This document shows positions 23,464 to 32,013 of a DNA stretch of 33,714 bases, in pieces. The position numbers were made by a program, and so were the translations under genes. Numbering within the stretch: the stretch's first letter is position 1; the number at the start of each line of letters is the position of its first letter. Source of the DNA: an uncultured Actinomycetes bacterium (GTDB lineage Bacteria; Actinomycetota; Actinomycetes; Nanopelagicales; Nanopelagicaceae); NCBI GenBank assembly GCA_903820565.1, contig CAIJHZ010000099.1, positions 1 through 33,714 on the forward strand, read 5' to 3'. The notes beneath the pieces were generated by a model that was not told where the DNA came from, searched no databases, and saw only the letters and a program-made list of their open reading frames with translations.

Positions 23464-24509
23464 GACTTGCGTGTTGGATTTGGGCCTGCAGCCTTAAGAG
23501 CCTGCGCAGCCATAAATGCTGTGTTCATTCCAAGCAATACGTTGAGATCAAATGCTGATCCAGGTACTGCCTTTGCATAGATATCTGAGAAGAACTTTAC
23601 GTACTCATCAGTCATATCTGTTGTCGCTGGAACCGGTGAGAATCCAATTGCGTTGTAAAGAACGCCTGCTGGAACACCTGTTAGCTTAATTGTTGTTGCG
23701 TCTCCGCCAACTGAACCAAGCATCCATTGTGGCTTGTAGCCCAATTGTGCAGCTGTACCTAGCATTGCAGATGTTGCGCTAGAGACACCAAATAGAATTA
23801 CAACATCGGCTTCTGCAGCCTTAAACTTTGTAATCCAACCTGCAGCAGCTGCTGCTCCTTGTGATCCTGATGCATATGGGACCTTTACAGCGAAGTTAAC
23901 TCCAGCTGTTTTAAATCCTGCGAGAGCATCTGAACCGAAATCATCATCCTGGTATAGAAGACCAATCTTCTTACCGGCAAAGTTTTCTTTAATGTACTGA
24001 CCCATGATCTTTGCTTCCATAATGTATGAAGGCAAAACGGCGTAGGTAGTTGGGTACTTCTTTGCATCTGCAAATCCACTAAATCCTGTGTTCACGAATA
24101 GAACCGGAACACCACGACGAGCTGGATTAACTGATGTTGCAACTGCCTTTACATTTGCAGTTCCAAGAGGTGCAAGAAGGGCCATGACCTTATCCTTAAG
24201 GATAAGTTCGTTGGTCTTTGCAACCGCTTCAGTTGGAACATATCGGTCATCTTTAACAACAAGAGTTACCTTGCGGCCATTGATTCCACCATTTGCATTG
24301 AGGTAATCGAAGTATGCCTTTGCTGCACCTGGAATCTTGTTGTAACCAAGTGATGCTGTACCTGTCATTGGCAATGTCATACCGAGTTTGATTCCGGTAG
24401 CAGTGACACCAACTTCAGCCGCTTGAGCAGGAATAGCTGATACAGCTAAACCAACCGTGGCCAGTACCGCTGTTGCTGTTAGCAACGTACGGCGTTGTAG
24501 TGCTTTCAT
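23460..24509 (-). CDS. livK: branched-chain amino-acid-type ABC transporter binding protein, N-terminal part (frameshifted)
   Basis: Extracytoplasmic receptor of the LivGFHM importer. ATG at 24509 with GAAGGA five bases before it; a Sec signal peptide (LLTATAVLATVGLAVSAIPAQA) precedes AEVGVTATGIKLGMTLPMTGTAS, the start of the periplasmic-binding fold. The frame stops after 349 residues at a TGA in AAGTCTTGATGG; one more T would give Lys-Ser-Leu-Met and continue into the 80-residue frame at 23463-23221, for about 428-430 residues in all, normal for the family. A base-calling or assembly error is the simplest cause; a real inactivating mutation is possible. Branched-chain amino acids are the family default, but urea, amides or other amino acids are also carried by such systems. 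Confidence 0.88.
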   Translation of the reverse strand: MKALQRRTLLTATAVLATVGLAVSAIPAQAAEVGVTATGIKLGMTLPMTGTASLGYNKIPGAAKAYFDYLNANGGINGRKVTLVVKDDRYVPTEAVAKTNELILKDKVMALLAPLGTANVKAVATSVNPARRGVPVLFVNTGFSGFADAKKYPTTYAVLPSYIMEAKIMGQYIKENFAGKKIGLLYQDDDFGSDALAGFKTAGVNFAVKVPYASGSQGAAAAAGWITKFKAAEADVVILFGVSSATSAMLGTAAQLGYKPQWMLGSVGGDATTIKLTGVPAGVLYNAIGFSPVPATTDMTDEYVKFFSDIYAKAVPGSAFDLNVLLGMNTAFMAAQALKAAGPNPTRKS

Positions 24510-24523
24510 GTGTTTCCTTCCAT

Positions 24524-24572
24524 CGAGGGTTATTACGAGGGTTACTGCTGTACTACTTTTACTGCTTTTACT
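24524..24572 (-). repeat. short direct repeats between livM and livK
   Basis: CGAGGGTTA (plus-strand reading) occurs at 24524-24532 and 24536-24544, a 12-base period, and CTTTTACT at 24556-24563 and 24565-24572, a 9-base period that runs into the livM stop. The rest of this 58-base gap holds only the livK ribosome binding site. No hairpin is seen. Confidence 0.6.
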
Positions 24573-25668
24573 TCTTTGTACTGTTATGTGCTGCTTCATG
24601 TCGTGCTTTGCGAGCGCGGTGTTGTTCAACAGGACCGTTTGGAACAAACAGAACTGTCACAATCAACAACCCACTAACAATCAAACCTGGCAGATTTGTA
24701 GTAACGCTCTCAGAGGCACCAAGGCGGTGAGCAACCACATCGGCGATTTCTGGGATGGCTACCAAAACCACTGCACCAATAATGACGCCTCCGAGGGTAG
24801 TTATGCCAGCGAGAACCGCGCCTGTCAGCAGGGAAAATGAGAGCGCAAGCGGGAATGCGCTCGGGGAAACGGTGCCAATGGTCATGGCAAGCAGCGCGCC
24901 GGCCAATCCGGCAATGCCGGCACTGATTGTGAAGGCTAGGACCTTAGATCGGGCTGTATTGATCCCTGCCAACTGAGCGGCAACCTCGTTACCTCTGCCA
25001 GCTCTCCATGAACGACCATAGGATGAATTCAAAATATTTCTAACGCACCAGATAGAAATCAATGCAGCAAGTGCTGCTATCCAGAACCACCACTTATAAG
25101 TATCGACAGGTGATGCATCAGGCCATGCACCTGTTGCAAGGGTTGTTCGCAACTTACTCAAAATTAAAAGTACTTTACCTAAATAGGTTAGTGGTTCTAC
25201 TGCAGCATCAGCTTGAATATCAGGAGGCCCGACTCTAAATTCTAAACCTTGTTCTCCACCCAAAAATGAAAATTGATTTGCAAGTGATGGAAGACCGATT
25301 GCAAGTGCCAAAGTTGTTCCTGCTAAATACGGCCCAGATAGTCGTGCTGCTGCGAGGCCTAATAGCAGGCCACCAACTGCAGCCACTAAGACTGCGGCAA
25401 TAAAACATACGACGACTGGACAATTAAATTCAAAACGAAGCAGTGCTGCTGCGTAAGCACCGACCGCCATCAACGCTCCGTGACCCAATGAAACTTGACC
25501 TGAATAACCAGTTAACAAAATAATGGAAGATATTGCAATTACATAGACCGCAATCGTTGTTCCTTGGAGAACACGAAGCTCCTCTATGAAGTTACTAAGA
25601 ATAAAAAGGATGACCCCACCAAGAATAAAGAGTGGTACATGTGTACTTTGTTTTCTACTCTTACGCAC
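24568..25668 (-). CDS. livM: branched-chain amino-acid-type ABC transporter permease LivM
   Basis: Second membrane subunit of the importer. The 366-residue protein has about ten membrane segments, the family motif GYSGQVSLGHGA near 54-65, and the cytoplasmic coupling stretch GRSWRAGRGNEVAAQLAGI. A loop of about 50 residues between the middle segments (around IQADAAVEPLTYLGK to YKWWFW) is probably extracytoplasmic. Its ATG overlaps the livH stop by eight bases. Confidence 0.94.
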   Translation of the reverse strand: MRKSRKQSTHVPLFILGGVILFILSNFIEELRVLQGTTIAVYVIAISSIILLTGYSGQVSLGHGALMAVGAYAAALLRFEFNCPVVVCFIAAVLVAAVGGLLLGLAAARLSGPYLAGTTLALAIGLPSLANQFSFLGGEQGLEFRVGPPDIQADAAVEPLTYLGKVLLILSKLRTTLATGAWPDASPVDTYKWWFWIAALAALISIWCVRNILNSSYGRSWRAGRGNEVAAQLAGINTARSKVLAFTISAGIAGLAGALLAMTIGTVSPSAFPLALSFSLLTGAVLAGITTLGGVIIGAVVLVAIPEIADVVAHRLGASESVTTNLPGLIVSGLLIVTVLFVPNGPVEQHRARKARHEAAHNSTKK

Positions 25669-26566
25669 GACGCCCCACCTTTACACCAATAATTCCTTGC
25701 GGGCGAATAAACAGAACTAGAAGCAAAATAACAAATGGAGCAATGAAAAAGAGTCCGCTACTCACGTACATCAACACAAAGGAAATTGCTATTCCTAAGA
25801 ACAGACCACCAAGTACCGCTCCAAGCAGGCTATCTAATCCACCAATAACCGCTGCAATAAACCCAGAAACTAGTAGTAAGGAGAATTCACTCGAATCTGG
25901 TGACAAATTTCCATTGCCATTAACTGTTTGGAATAGTCCGGCTACAGCTCCTGCCGCTCCTGCCAATGCCCAACCAAGGGTACGAACAGCATCAACTTTG
26001 ATACCTGATAGTCGTGCGATTTCAGGTGCATGCGCAGATGCTCGCAGCGCTAAGCCCAGGTTAGTTTTTTGGAAAAGGATCGAAAGAATAATCAACAAAA
26101 TGACTACAACAACAAGGATGAAAAGTTTCAAAGGCGAGAAAACTAATGTTGAGCCATTTACCGTAAATCCATTATTAGAGATTGGAGCAACGATACGTTG
26201 ATCTTGCCCACCCCAAATTATTGTTATAGCTGACTTAATAACTCCTAATAAACCAAGTGTTGCAATGATTGGAGCAACGCCAGCGATAGGACCTGAAGAT
26301 GCATGTTTGACTAACAATCGCATCAAAACGAGCTCTACTAGTGCTGCAAACAACGCACCACCAATCATCGCAACTGGGAGTGCAATCCAAAAAGATCCAA
26401 ATCGAGAAACTGCTTCATAGCCAAAGTAGGTAGATAGAAGCGCCATTCCTGCTTGAGCGAAATTAACTACACGTGTACTTCGCCATACCAAGACAAACGC
26501 AATAGCCATTAGGGAATAAATCGAACCTGCCGTTATTCCAATTAACAAAGTATTTAGTAGTTGCAT
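25661..26566 (-). CDS. livH: branched-chain amino-acid-type ABC transporter permease LivH
   Basis: First membrane subunit of the importer, 301 residues. The N-terminus LLIGITAGSIYSLMAIAFVLVW and the RVVNFAQAGM segment are typical of LivH, as is the coupling helix region LGLALRASAHAPEIARLSGI. It starts two bases after livF and overlaps livM by eight bases. Confidence 0.94.
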   Translation of the reverse strand: MQLLNTLLIGITAGSIYSLMAIAFVLVWRSTRVVNFAQAGMALLSTYFGYEAVSRFGSFWIALPVAMIGGALFAALVELVLMRLLVKHASSGPIAGVAPIIATLGLLGVIKSAITIIWGGQDQRIVAPISNNGFTVNGSTLVFSPLKLFILVVVVILLIILSILFQKTNLGLALRASAHAPEIARLSGIKVDAVRTLGWALAGAAGAVAGLFQTVNGNGNLSPDSSEFSLLLVSGFIAAVIGGLDSLLGAVLGGLFLGIAISFVLMYVSSGLFFIAPFVILLLVLFIRPQGIIGVKVGRRA

Positions 26567-26568
26567 TT

Positions 26569-27279
26569 TTAGTATCCCAAGTATGCAGCGCGGACTGCAG
26601 GGTCTTCGATCAACGCTTGCGCGTGATTCACGGCAACTACTTTTCCTAAATTCAAGACAATCCCGAGGTCTGCGATTTTTAGGGCTCCCATTGCATTTTG
26701 TTCAACGAGCAATACTGTGAGCCTCATTTGTGTCGTTAAATCTCTGATTGTTTGAAAAATCTGTTCAACAACTAAAGGAGCCAACCCAAGTGATGGTTCA
26801 TCCAATAAAAGAAGTTTTGGTTTTGACATAATCGCTCGGCCAATTGCCAGCATCTGACGCTCTCCACCTGACAATGTGTCAGATCTTTGAGAAATGCGCT
26901 CACCTAGTCGCGGGAAAATACTTACTACCTGTTCCAAAGACTCTTTCATTTCTTTGCCATCTTTACGCCAAATAGCACCGAGCTCTAGATTTTCTTTAAC
27001 AGTTAATTCAGGTATTACCGATTTTCCTTCAGAGACATGAGAAATGCCCATTCGAACTAGTTTTTCAGGTTTTTCGCCAGTTATTCTTTCGCCCATCCAG
27101 TTAACAACACCTGACGTTGGCTTATTGAGACCTGATAATGCGCGAAGAAGTGTTGTTTTGCCAGCACCATTAGAACCAATAATTGCAGCAAGTGTTCCGG
27201 TCGGAACAGCAATTGACACTTGATTGACCGCACAAATGGCGCCATGGTGCACCGTTAAGTTCGAGACATTAAGCGACAT
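26569..27279 (-). CDS. livF: branched-chain amino-acid-type ABC transporter ATPase LivF
   Basis: One of two ATPases driving the importer. Numbered from the ATG at 27279 (236 residues), Walker A GSNGAGKTT is at 35-43, the signature LSGGE at 136-140, Walker B LLLLDEP at 156-162, and the switch position is Gln (LLVEQNA), normal for LivF. An upstream GTG at 27288 is possible, but GGTGAT sits just before the ATG. It overlaps livG by eleven bases. Confidence 0.94.
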   Translation of the reverse strand: MSLNVSNLTVHHGAICAVNQVSIAVPTGTLAAIIGSNGAGKTTLLRALSGLNKPTSGVVNWMGERITGEKPEKLVRMGISHVSEGKSVIPELTVKENLELGAIWRKDGKEMKESLEQVVSIFPRLGERISQRSDTLSGGERQMLAIGRAIMSKPKLLLLDEPSLGLAPLVVEQIFQTIRDLTTQMRLTVLLVEQNAMGALKIADLGIVLNLGKVVAVNHAQALIEDPAVRAAYLGY

Positions 27280-28045
27280 TGTTATCACCTGTGCCTAAAT
27301 ATGCAGCCATAACAGCTGGATCGCGACGCACGGTTTCAGCATCGCCACTTGCAATTACTTCACCAAAATTAAGCACATACAATTTGCTACATACTGACAT
27401 CACAACATCCATGTGATGCTCCACAAGCAATACCGACATATCAGCACTCAAGTTCTTTATGAGTGAGTTCATCCACTCGATGTCTTGTGATCCCAATCCA
27501 CCAGCAGGTTCATCAAGCATCAAAATTGTTGGTTCACTGACAAGGGAGCGTGCAATCGCAACACGCTTTGTATCTGGATAGGACAAAGTGTCTGCTCGTC
27601 GATGTGCAATTCCACCCGCATAGACGCGTTCTAAAGCAACACGAGCCTTATCTCGGATCCGGTCTTCATCTTTTCTATTTCTTCCAAAAGCTGCTGATAT
27701 CAAACCAGTCTCTGCGAGATGCTGAGCACCAATCATGACATTTTCTAAAACAGTTAAATCTCCAAATAAACCAACACCTTGCAACGTTCGCGCGATTCCT
27801 AAGTCAACAAGTTCATAAGGTTTCGGAAATTCACGTTTAATGCCGTTGAGCTGAAAATCTCCTGAATCTGGAGTTACTAATCCACACAGTGCGTTAAACA
27901 AAGTTGTTTTACCGGCGCCATTGGGGCCAATTAATCCAACTACTTCATTCTTACCAACTTCTAAATAGACATCGTGTAAAGCCCGCAGACCGCCAAAAGA
28001 GACATTAACTCTCTCGACGTGTAGTGCTGCAATTTTAGTAGACAT
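27269..28045 (-). CDS. livG: branched-chain amino-acid-type ABC transporter ATPase LivG
   Basis: Second ATPase of the importer, 258 residues from the ATG at 28045; a 41-residue upstream extension lies entirely inside alr in another frame and is rejected. Walker A GPNGAGKTT is at 40-48, Q-loop Gln89, Walker B ILMLDEP at 174-180 and switch His210. The signature is LSYPD (154-158) rather than LSGGQ or the LivG-typical LSYGQ, so this half-site looks weakened. It overlaps the alr end by eleven bases, tying the importer to the cell-wall gene cluster. Confidence 0.93.
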   Translation of the reverse strand: MSTKIAALHVERVNVSFGGLRALHDVYLEVGKNEVVGLIGPNGAGKTTLFNALCGLVTPDSGDFQLNGIKREFPKPYELVDLGIARTLQGVGLFGDLTVLENVMIGAQHLAETGLISAAFGRNRKDEDRIRDKARVALERVYAGGIAHRRADTLSYPDTKRVAIARSLVSEPTILMLDEPAGGLGSQDIEWMNSLIKNLSADMSVLLVEHHMDVVMSVCSKLYVLNFGEVIASGDAETVRRDPAVMAAYLGTGDNNVA

Positions 28046-29135
28046 GAGGTGCGTAGATTCTAGGCACTCGAGGCCCAATTCGTGTGACAATTTCATAATT
28101 AATCGATAACGATGCAGCACCCCAGTCATCGGCGGTGTACTCACCCCTTGATCCATCACCGAAAACAATCACCCAGTCCCCAGAAACTGCGGTCGAATCA
28201 ATGCCCAAATCAACTACAAATTGATCCATTGATATTCGCCCGATTACTGGAGCTCTCTTCCCATCTAGAAAGACACCGACATCTTTTGCAATGCGTGGAA
28301 TTCCATCGGCATATCCCATCGCAACCACACCTAGTTTGGTTTCCTTAGTTGTGTGAGCGGTTGCGCCATAACCAACGGCAGCGCCCGCGGGAACAGTCTT
28401 TACCAAATGCAACTTTGCTCGAAGCTGCATTACGGGTTTCAATGAAAGCTGATTGCTATTACCAAGTGTTGAAACATCTGGAGACAGCCCATACAGAGAA
28501 ATACCGGTCCGCACTAATTCAAAATGGGCTGATTGGTTCTTCAGTGTTGCTGCTGAATTTGAAAGATGTTTGATCGGTGGGTTGATCCCGATCTTCGCAA
28601 GATCTGCAACCATCTGATAAAAGCGAATCAGCTGTTCCTCATTTTGTTTTTCGCCAGGTTCATCAGCTCTGGCAAAGTGCGAAAAGACTCCAACAACATC
28701 GACGGTAGAAAAATCCTGCAATAAAAACTCTTCCCACTCATCTAAAAATCCACCACGCGTCATTCCGGTATCTAATTCAATATGAATACGGGGCTTGCCC
28801 GGAAGTGCACAAATCTCTTTAAATGCTGCAATGGAAGAAACAGCAACATCAATGTCATGGTCAACCGCTGATTTAAAATCCGCACCTGGTGACACCAACC
28901 ATGCCAAAATTGGGATCCGTACTCCGTGAGTTCGAAGGGTGATCGCTTCTTCAAGAAGAGCAACGCCAAGCCAATCAGCTCCTGCTTTTTCTGCAGAAAG
29001 TCCAACACCTAGCAATCCGTGACCATAGGCATCGGCTTTGACTACAGCCATTAAAGCGGTCTTGCTGGCCGACTTTAATTGCGCAATATTGAAGGCAAGG
29101 TGTGCTGTATCAATTCGTGCTTCTGCGCGATTCAT
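28035..29135 (-). CDS. alr: alanine racemase
   Basis: PLP enzyme making D-alanine for peptidoglycan. The 366-residue protein has the PLP lysine at Lys33 in VVKADAYGHG, IELDTGMTRGG (119-129), RTGISLYGL (209-217), and the second catalytic base Tyr256 in VGYGATA, with the C-terminal beta domain carrying SMDQFVVDLG. It overlaps acpS by four bases and livG by eleven. Confidence 0.97.
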   Translation of the reverse strand: MNRAEARIDTAHLAFNIAQLKSASKTALMAVVKADAYGHGLLGVGLSAEKAGADWLGVALLEEAITLRTHGVRIPILAWLVSPGADFKSAVDHDIDVAVSSIAAFKEICALPGKPRIHIELDTGMTRGGFLDEWEEFLLQDFSTVDVVGVFSHFARADEPGEKQNEEQLIRFYQMVADLAKIGINPPIKHLSNSAATLKNQSAHFELVRTGISLYGLSPDVSTLGNSNQLSLKPVMQLRAKLHLVKTVPAGAAVGYGATAHTTKETKLGVVAMGYADGIPRIAKDVGVFLDGKRAPVIGRISMDQFVVDLGIDSTAVSGDWVIVFGDGSRGEYTADDWGAASLSINYEIVTRIGPRVPRIYAPHVY

Positions 29136-29476
29136 GTGCGCTCCACAATCACCATGGCCGAGGCAATTCCAGCATCATGCGAAAGAGAAAGGTGTACTTC
29201 TGCGCCATCAACAAGATCAGCAATCACACCTCTAAACAAAAAGGCAGGCTTGCCACTTTCTAAATTAACTACCTCTGCTTCATGCCATGACAACCCTTTG
29301 CCCGCATTGAGGGCTTTTGCAAGAGCTTCTTTAGCGGCAAATCGTGCAGCAAGTGATGCGATTGGTTTGGTGCGCTCTGCTGCTGTGAATAATTTTTCTG
29401 ATAATCCAGGTGTGCGTTCGAGGGATGCCTTAAACCGATCGATGTCTACGACATCAATTCCGATCCCATCAATCAT
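29132..29476 (-). CDS. acpS: holo-[acyl-carrier-protein] synthase
   Basis: Attaches the phosphopantetheine arm of CoA to acyl carrier protein. The 114-residue protein shows GIDVVDIDRF (6-15) with the metal ligand Asp8 and ARFAAKEALAKAL with Glu50, then LSLSHDAGIASA at the end. It starts nine bases after the PAP2 gene. The NnrD-type epimerase/dehydratase gene often found between acpS and alr in actinobacteria is absent here. Confidence 0.95.
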   Translation of the reverse strand: MIDGIGIDVVDIDRFKASLERTPGLSEKLFTAAERTKPIASLAARFAAKEALAKALNAGKGLSWHEAEVVNLESGKPAFLFRGVIADLVDGAEVHLSLSHDAGIASAMVIVERT

Positions 29477-29485
29477 TGCAGCAGT

Positions 29486-30154
29486 CTAGTGCAACTGGCT
29501 TTTGGAAGGAACATATCGATCTAACGCAATAACAGTTACTAACAAAGCACTTCCAATAAAGAGGCCACCTAATAGATCGCTAAACCAATGCGTATGCCGA
29601 ATCAATGAAACGGTACAAATAGTCAGGCTAATTAAAATGACTCCAGCGCTAGCCAATCTGCCCTGATATCTATCAACCTTTGCATATCGATAGATTAAAT
29701 AGGCTAAAACTCCCCATGACAAAACAGCGTTGGACGCATGTCCGCTTGGGTATGACATTCCACCTGCATGCATTAAATCGAAACCATCTCGAGGCTTGGT
29801 ACGGCCTAACAAGATTTTTACTGACCCGACTACTACGTTAAGAGAGATCAGAGAAAGTAGAGCAAGATTAAGCGGACGCCATGTTTTGAATTTGTATGCA
29901 ATAAATGCAGCCGCAAGTAACAAGATAGTTGCAGTCAGCCAACGAAGACCTAAGTCATCTAAGCGACGCAGAATAAATCCTGCTAGTCCTTCAAATTGAG
30001 GTTTCGGTTGACTATTAATTTTCTTGTCATAAGTAACCAATGGTCCGTAACTATAAACTTGCTGAGTTACAAATAAAAAACCTGCAAATAATAAGACTGA
30101 CCAGCGTAAGGCGCGATCCATTTGCCGACGGCGATTTTGTGTCAAATCCTTCAT
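29486..30154 (-). CDS. PAP2-family membrane phosphatase
   Basis: A 222-residue membrane protein with about five or six segments, of the PAP2 lipid phosphatase type, which removes phosphate from lipids such as undecaprenyl diphosphate. The three motifs are present but altered: Lys113-x6-Lys120-Pro121 (Lys for the usual Arg), PSGH at 136-139, and His189 in RHTHWFSD, where the usual Arg six residues before the His is Ser and Arg186 is three before it. Its place between glmS and acpS in a cell-wall cluster suggests lipid-carrier recycling, as inference. It overlaps the glmS stop by one base. Confidence 0.85.
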   Translation of the reverse strand: MKDLTQNRRRQMDRALRWSVLLFAGFLFVTQQVYSYGPLVTYDKKINSQPKPQFEGLAGFILRRLDDLGLRWLTATILLLAAAFIAYKFKTWRPLNLALLSLISLNVVVGSVKILLGRTKPRDGFDLMHAGGMSYPSGHASNAVLSWGVLAYLIYRYAKVDRYQGRLASAGVILISLTICTVSLIRHTHWFSDLLGGLFIGSALLVTVIALDRYVPSKSQLH

Positions 30155-31992
30155 TATTCAACCGTTACAGATTTAGCCAGATTTCGAGGTTGATCAACAT
30201 CATTGCCACGTACGACAGCCATTTCGTAAGCAAACACTTGAAGCGGAACAGTTGCTAGTACCGGCTGAAATACAGCTGGCGCTACTGGAATTCGGATTAC
30301 ATGTTCTGCACCCTCGACATGCGCACCTTCTTCAGCAATAACAATGACGCGGGCTCCGCGGGCTTTAACCTCTTGAATATTGCTGAGCATTTTTTCATCT
30401 AAAGCATGCTCATGGCCTGCTGGCAAGATTGCGATCACAGGAGTTCCTTGATCAATAAGTGCAATCGGTCCATGTTTAAGTTCTCCCCCAGCAAAACCTT
30501 CGGCATGAATGTAGGCAAGTTCTTTTAATTTTAAAGCACCTTCAAGTGCAACTGGATATCCAATATTTCTTCCCAAGAATAAAACAGTGTTGTTATCAGC
30601 AAATGTTCTGGTTAGCTCACGAAGTGGTTCGACTGTTTCTAGGATCTGTTCAATCTTTCCTGGCAGTTCAAGTAGCTCTTTGTAGAGATCGCGTACTTCT
30701 GCATCTTTCAGAGAACCATTGACTTGGGCAAGGTGAAGCCCAATCAAATAAACCGCAATAATTTGAGTCAGCAATGCCTTAGTTGATGCAACCGCGATTT
30801 CAGGGCCTGCGTGTGTGTACAAAACCGCATCTGATTCGCGAGGAATCGTTGAGCTGTTGGTATTGCAGATCGCCAATACGCGGCCGCCCGCCGCTTTTGC
30901 ATGGCGAACAGCCATTAATGTATCCATGGTTTCGCCAGATTGTGAAATCGCAATAATTAATGTGCTTGGATCAATAATAGGATCTCGATATCTAAACTCA
31001 CTAGCAATTTCTACCTCTACCGGAATCTTTGCCCACTTTTCAATTGCATATTTCGCAACCATGCCTGCGTGATAAGCGGTTCCACATGCGATAACAGTGA
31101 TCTTTTTTAATGATCTAATTTCATCGCTGCTCATGTGTAATTCATCTAGAAGAATCTGATTGTTATCACTTAGTCGGCCAATTAAAGTATCTGCAACAGC
31201 CTTTGGTTGCTCAAAGATTTCCTTCAGCATGAAGTGGGCAAATCCACCCTTTTGTGCGGCACTGGCATCCCATGATATTTCATATCCTTTTGGTGTCACT
31301 GGCTTTCCATCAAGATCAATAATTGAAACAGAGGTGGGCGTCATGGTGACAATCTCATCTTGACCTAATTCGATTGCCTTCTTTGTATATTCAATGAAAG
31401 CGGCAACATCAGATGCCATGAAGTTTTCGCCATTACCTAAACCAACAACAAGCGGAGAATTACGGCGGACACCGACAACTACATCCGGCTGATCGGCATG
31501 AATTGCTAATAATGTAAATGAACCACGAAGTGCCTTAACCGCATCTCTCATTGCGGCGGTTAAATCGCCTTTGTGTTCCTTGCGAAGATCGCTCAGTAAG
31601 TGGGCCACTGATTCTGTATCTGTTTCAGATGAGAACTTGTGACCTTTGGCTTCAAGCTGCGCGCGAAGTTCGGTGTAGTTCTCAATGATTCCATTATGTA
31701 TAACGGCAAGTTTTTCATCATTATCAACGTGTGGATGTGCATTGGTATCTGTTGGTCCGCCATGTGTTGCCCAACGGGTATGGCCTATTCCTGAATGAAC
31801 ATTTGGCAATGACGCATCTAAGGCATTTTCAAGGTTTGAAAGTTTTCCAGCCTTTTTTTCAATAAAAAGTTTGCCTGGAGTTCCTAATGCAATTCCTGCT
31901 GAGTCATATCCCCGATATTCCAAACGACGTAGACCTTCGATGAGAGGAATTGATGCAGATTGTGGTCCTGTGTAACCCACAATTCCGCACAT
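30154..31992 (-). CDS. glmS: glutamine-fructose-6-phosphate aminotransferase (isomerizing)
   Basis: Makes glucosamine-6-phosphate from fructose-6-phosphate and glutamine, the entry to UDP-GlcNAc. The 612-residue protein starts MCGIVGYTG with the N-terminal nucleophile Cys2, includes RLEYRGYDSAG (22-32) and GHTRWATHG, and has two SIS sugar-binding domains (SQSGETMDT in the first) and the conserved end PRNLAKSVTVE. No glmS ribozyme-like leader is possible in the 21-base gap after glmM. GGGAG lies nine bases before the ATG. Confidence 0.98.
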   Translation of the reverse strand: MCGIVGYTGPQSASIPLIEGLRRLEYRGYDSAGIALGTPGKLFIEKKAGKLSNLENALDASLPNVHSGIGHTRWATHGGPTDTNAHPHVDNDEKLAVIHNGIIENYTELRAQLEAKGHKFSSETDTESVAHLLSDLRKEHKGDLTAAMRDAVKALRGSFTLLAIHADQPDVVVGVRRNSPLVVGLGNGENFMASDVAAFIEYTKKAIELGQDEIVTMTPTSVSIIDLDGKPVTPKGYEISWDASAAQKGGFAHFMLKEIFEQPKAVADTLIGRLSDNNQILLDELHMSSDEIRSLKKITVIACGTAYHAGMVAKYAIEKWAKIPVEVEIASEFRYRDPIIDPSTLIIAISQSGETMDTLMAVRHAKAAGGRVLAICNTNSSTIPRESDAVLYTHAGPEIAVASTKALLTQIIAVYLIGLHLAQVNGSLKDAEVRDLYKELLELPGKIEQILETVEPLRELTRTFADNNTVLFLGRNIGYPVALEGALKLKELAYIHAEGFAGGELKHGPIALIDQGTPVIAILPAGHEHALDEKMLSNIQEVKARGARVIVIAEEGAHVEGAEHVIRIPVAPAVFQPVLATVPLQVFAYEMAVVRGNDVDQPRNLAKSVTVE

Positions 31993-32013
31993 ATCTATTT
32001 ACTCCCAGCTCTT

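Noticed and set aside
23455..23470. Programmed -1 frameshifting in livK
   Set aside because: No X-XXY-YYZ slippery heptamer and no clear stimulatory hairpin; a lost T in sequencing or a real mutation is simpler.
24510..24647. N-terminal extension of livK
   Set aside because: It reads through livM and the repeat-bearing gap; a signal peptide with a good ribosome binding site begins at 24509.
28046..28168. N-terminal extension of livG
   Set aside because: These codons lie inside alr in another frame; LivG conservation begins at the ATG at 28045.
31993..32013. glmS ribozyme upstream of glmS
   Set aside because: The gap to glmM is just 21 bases, far too short.
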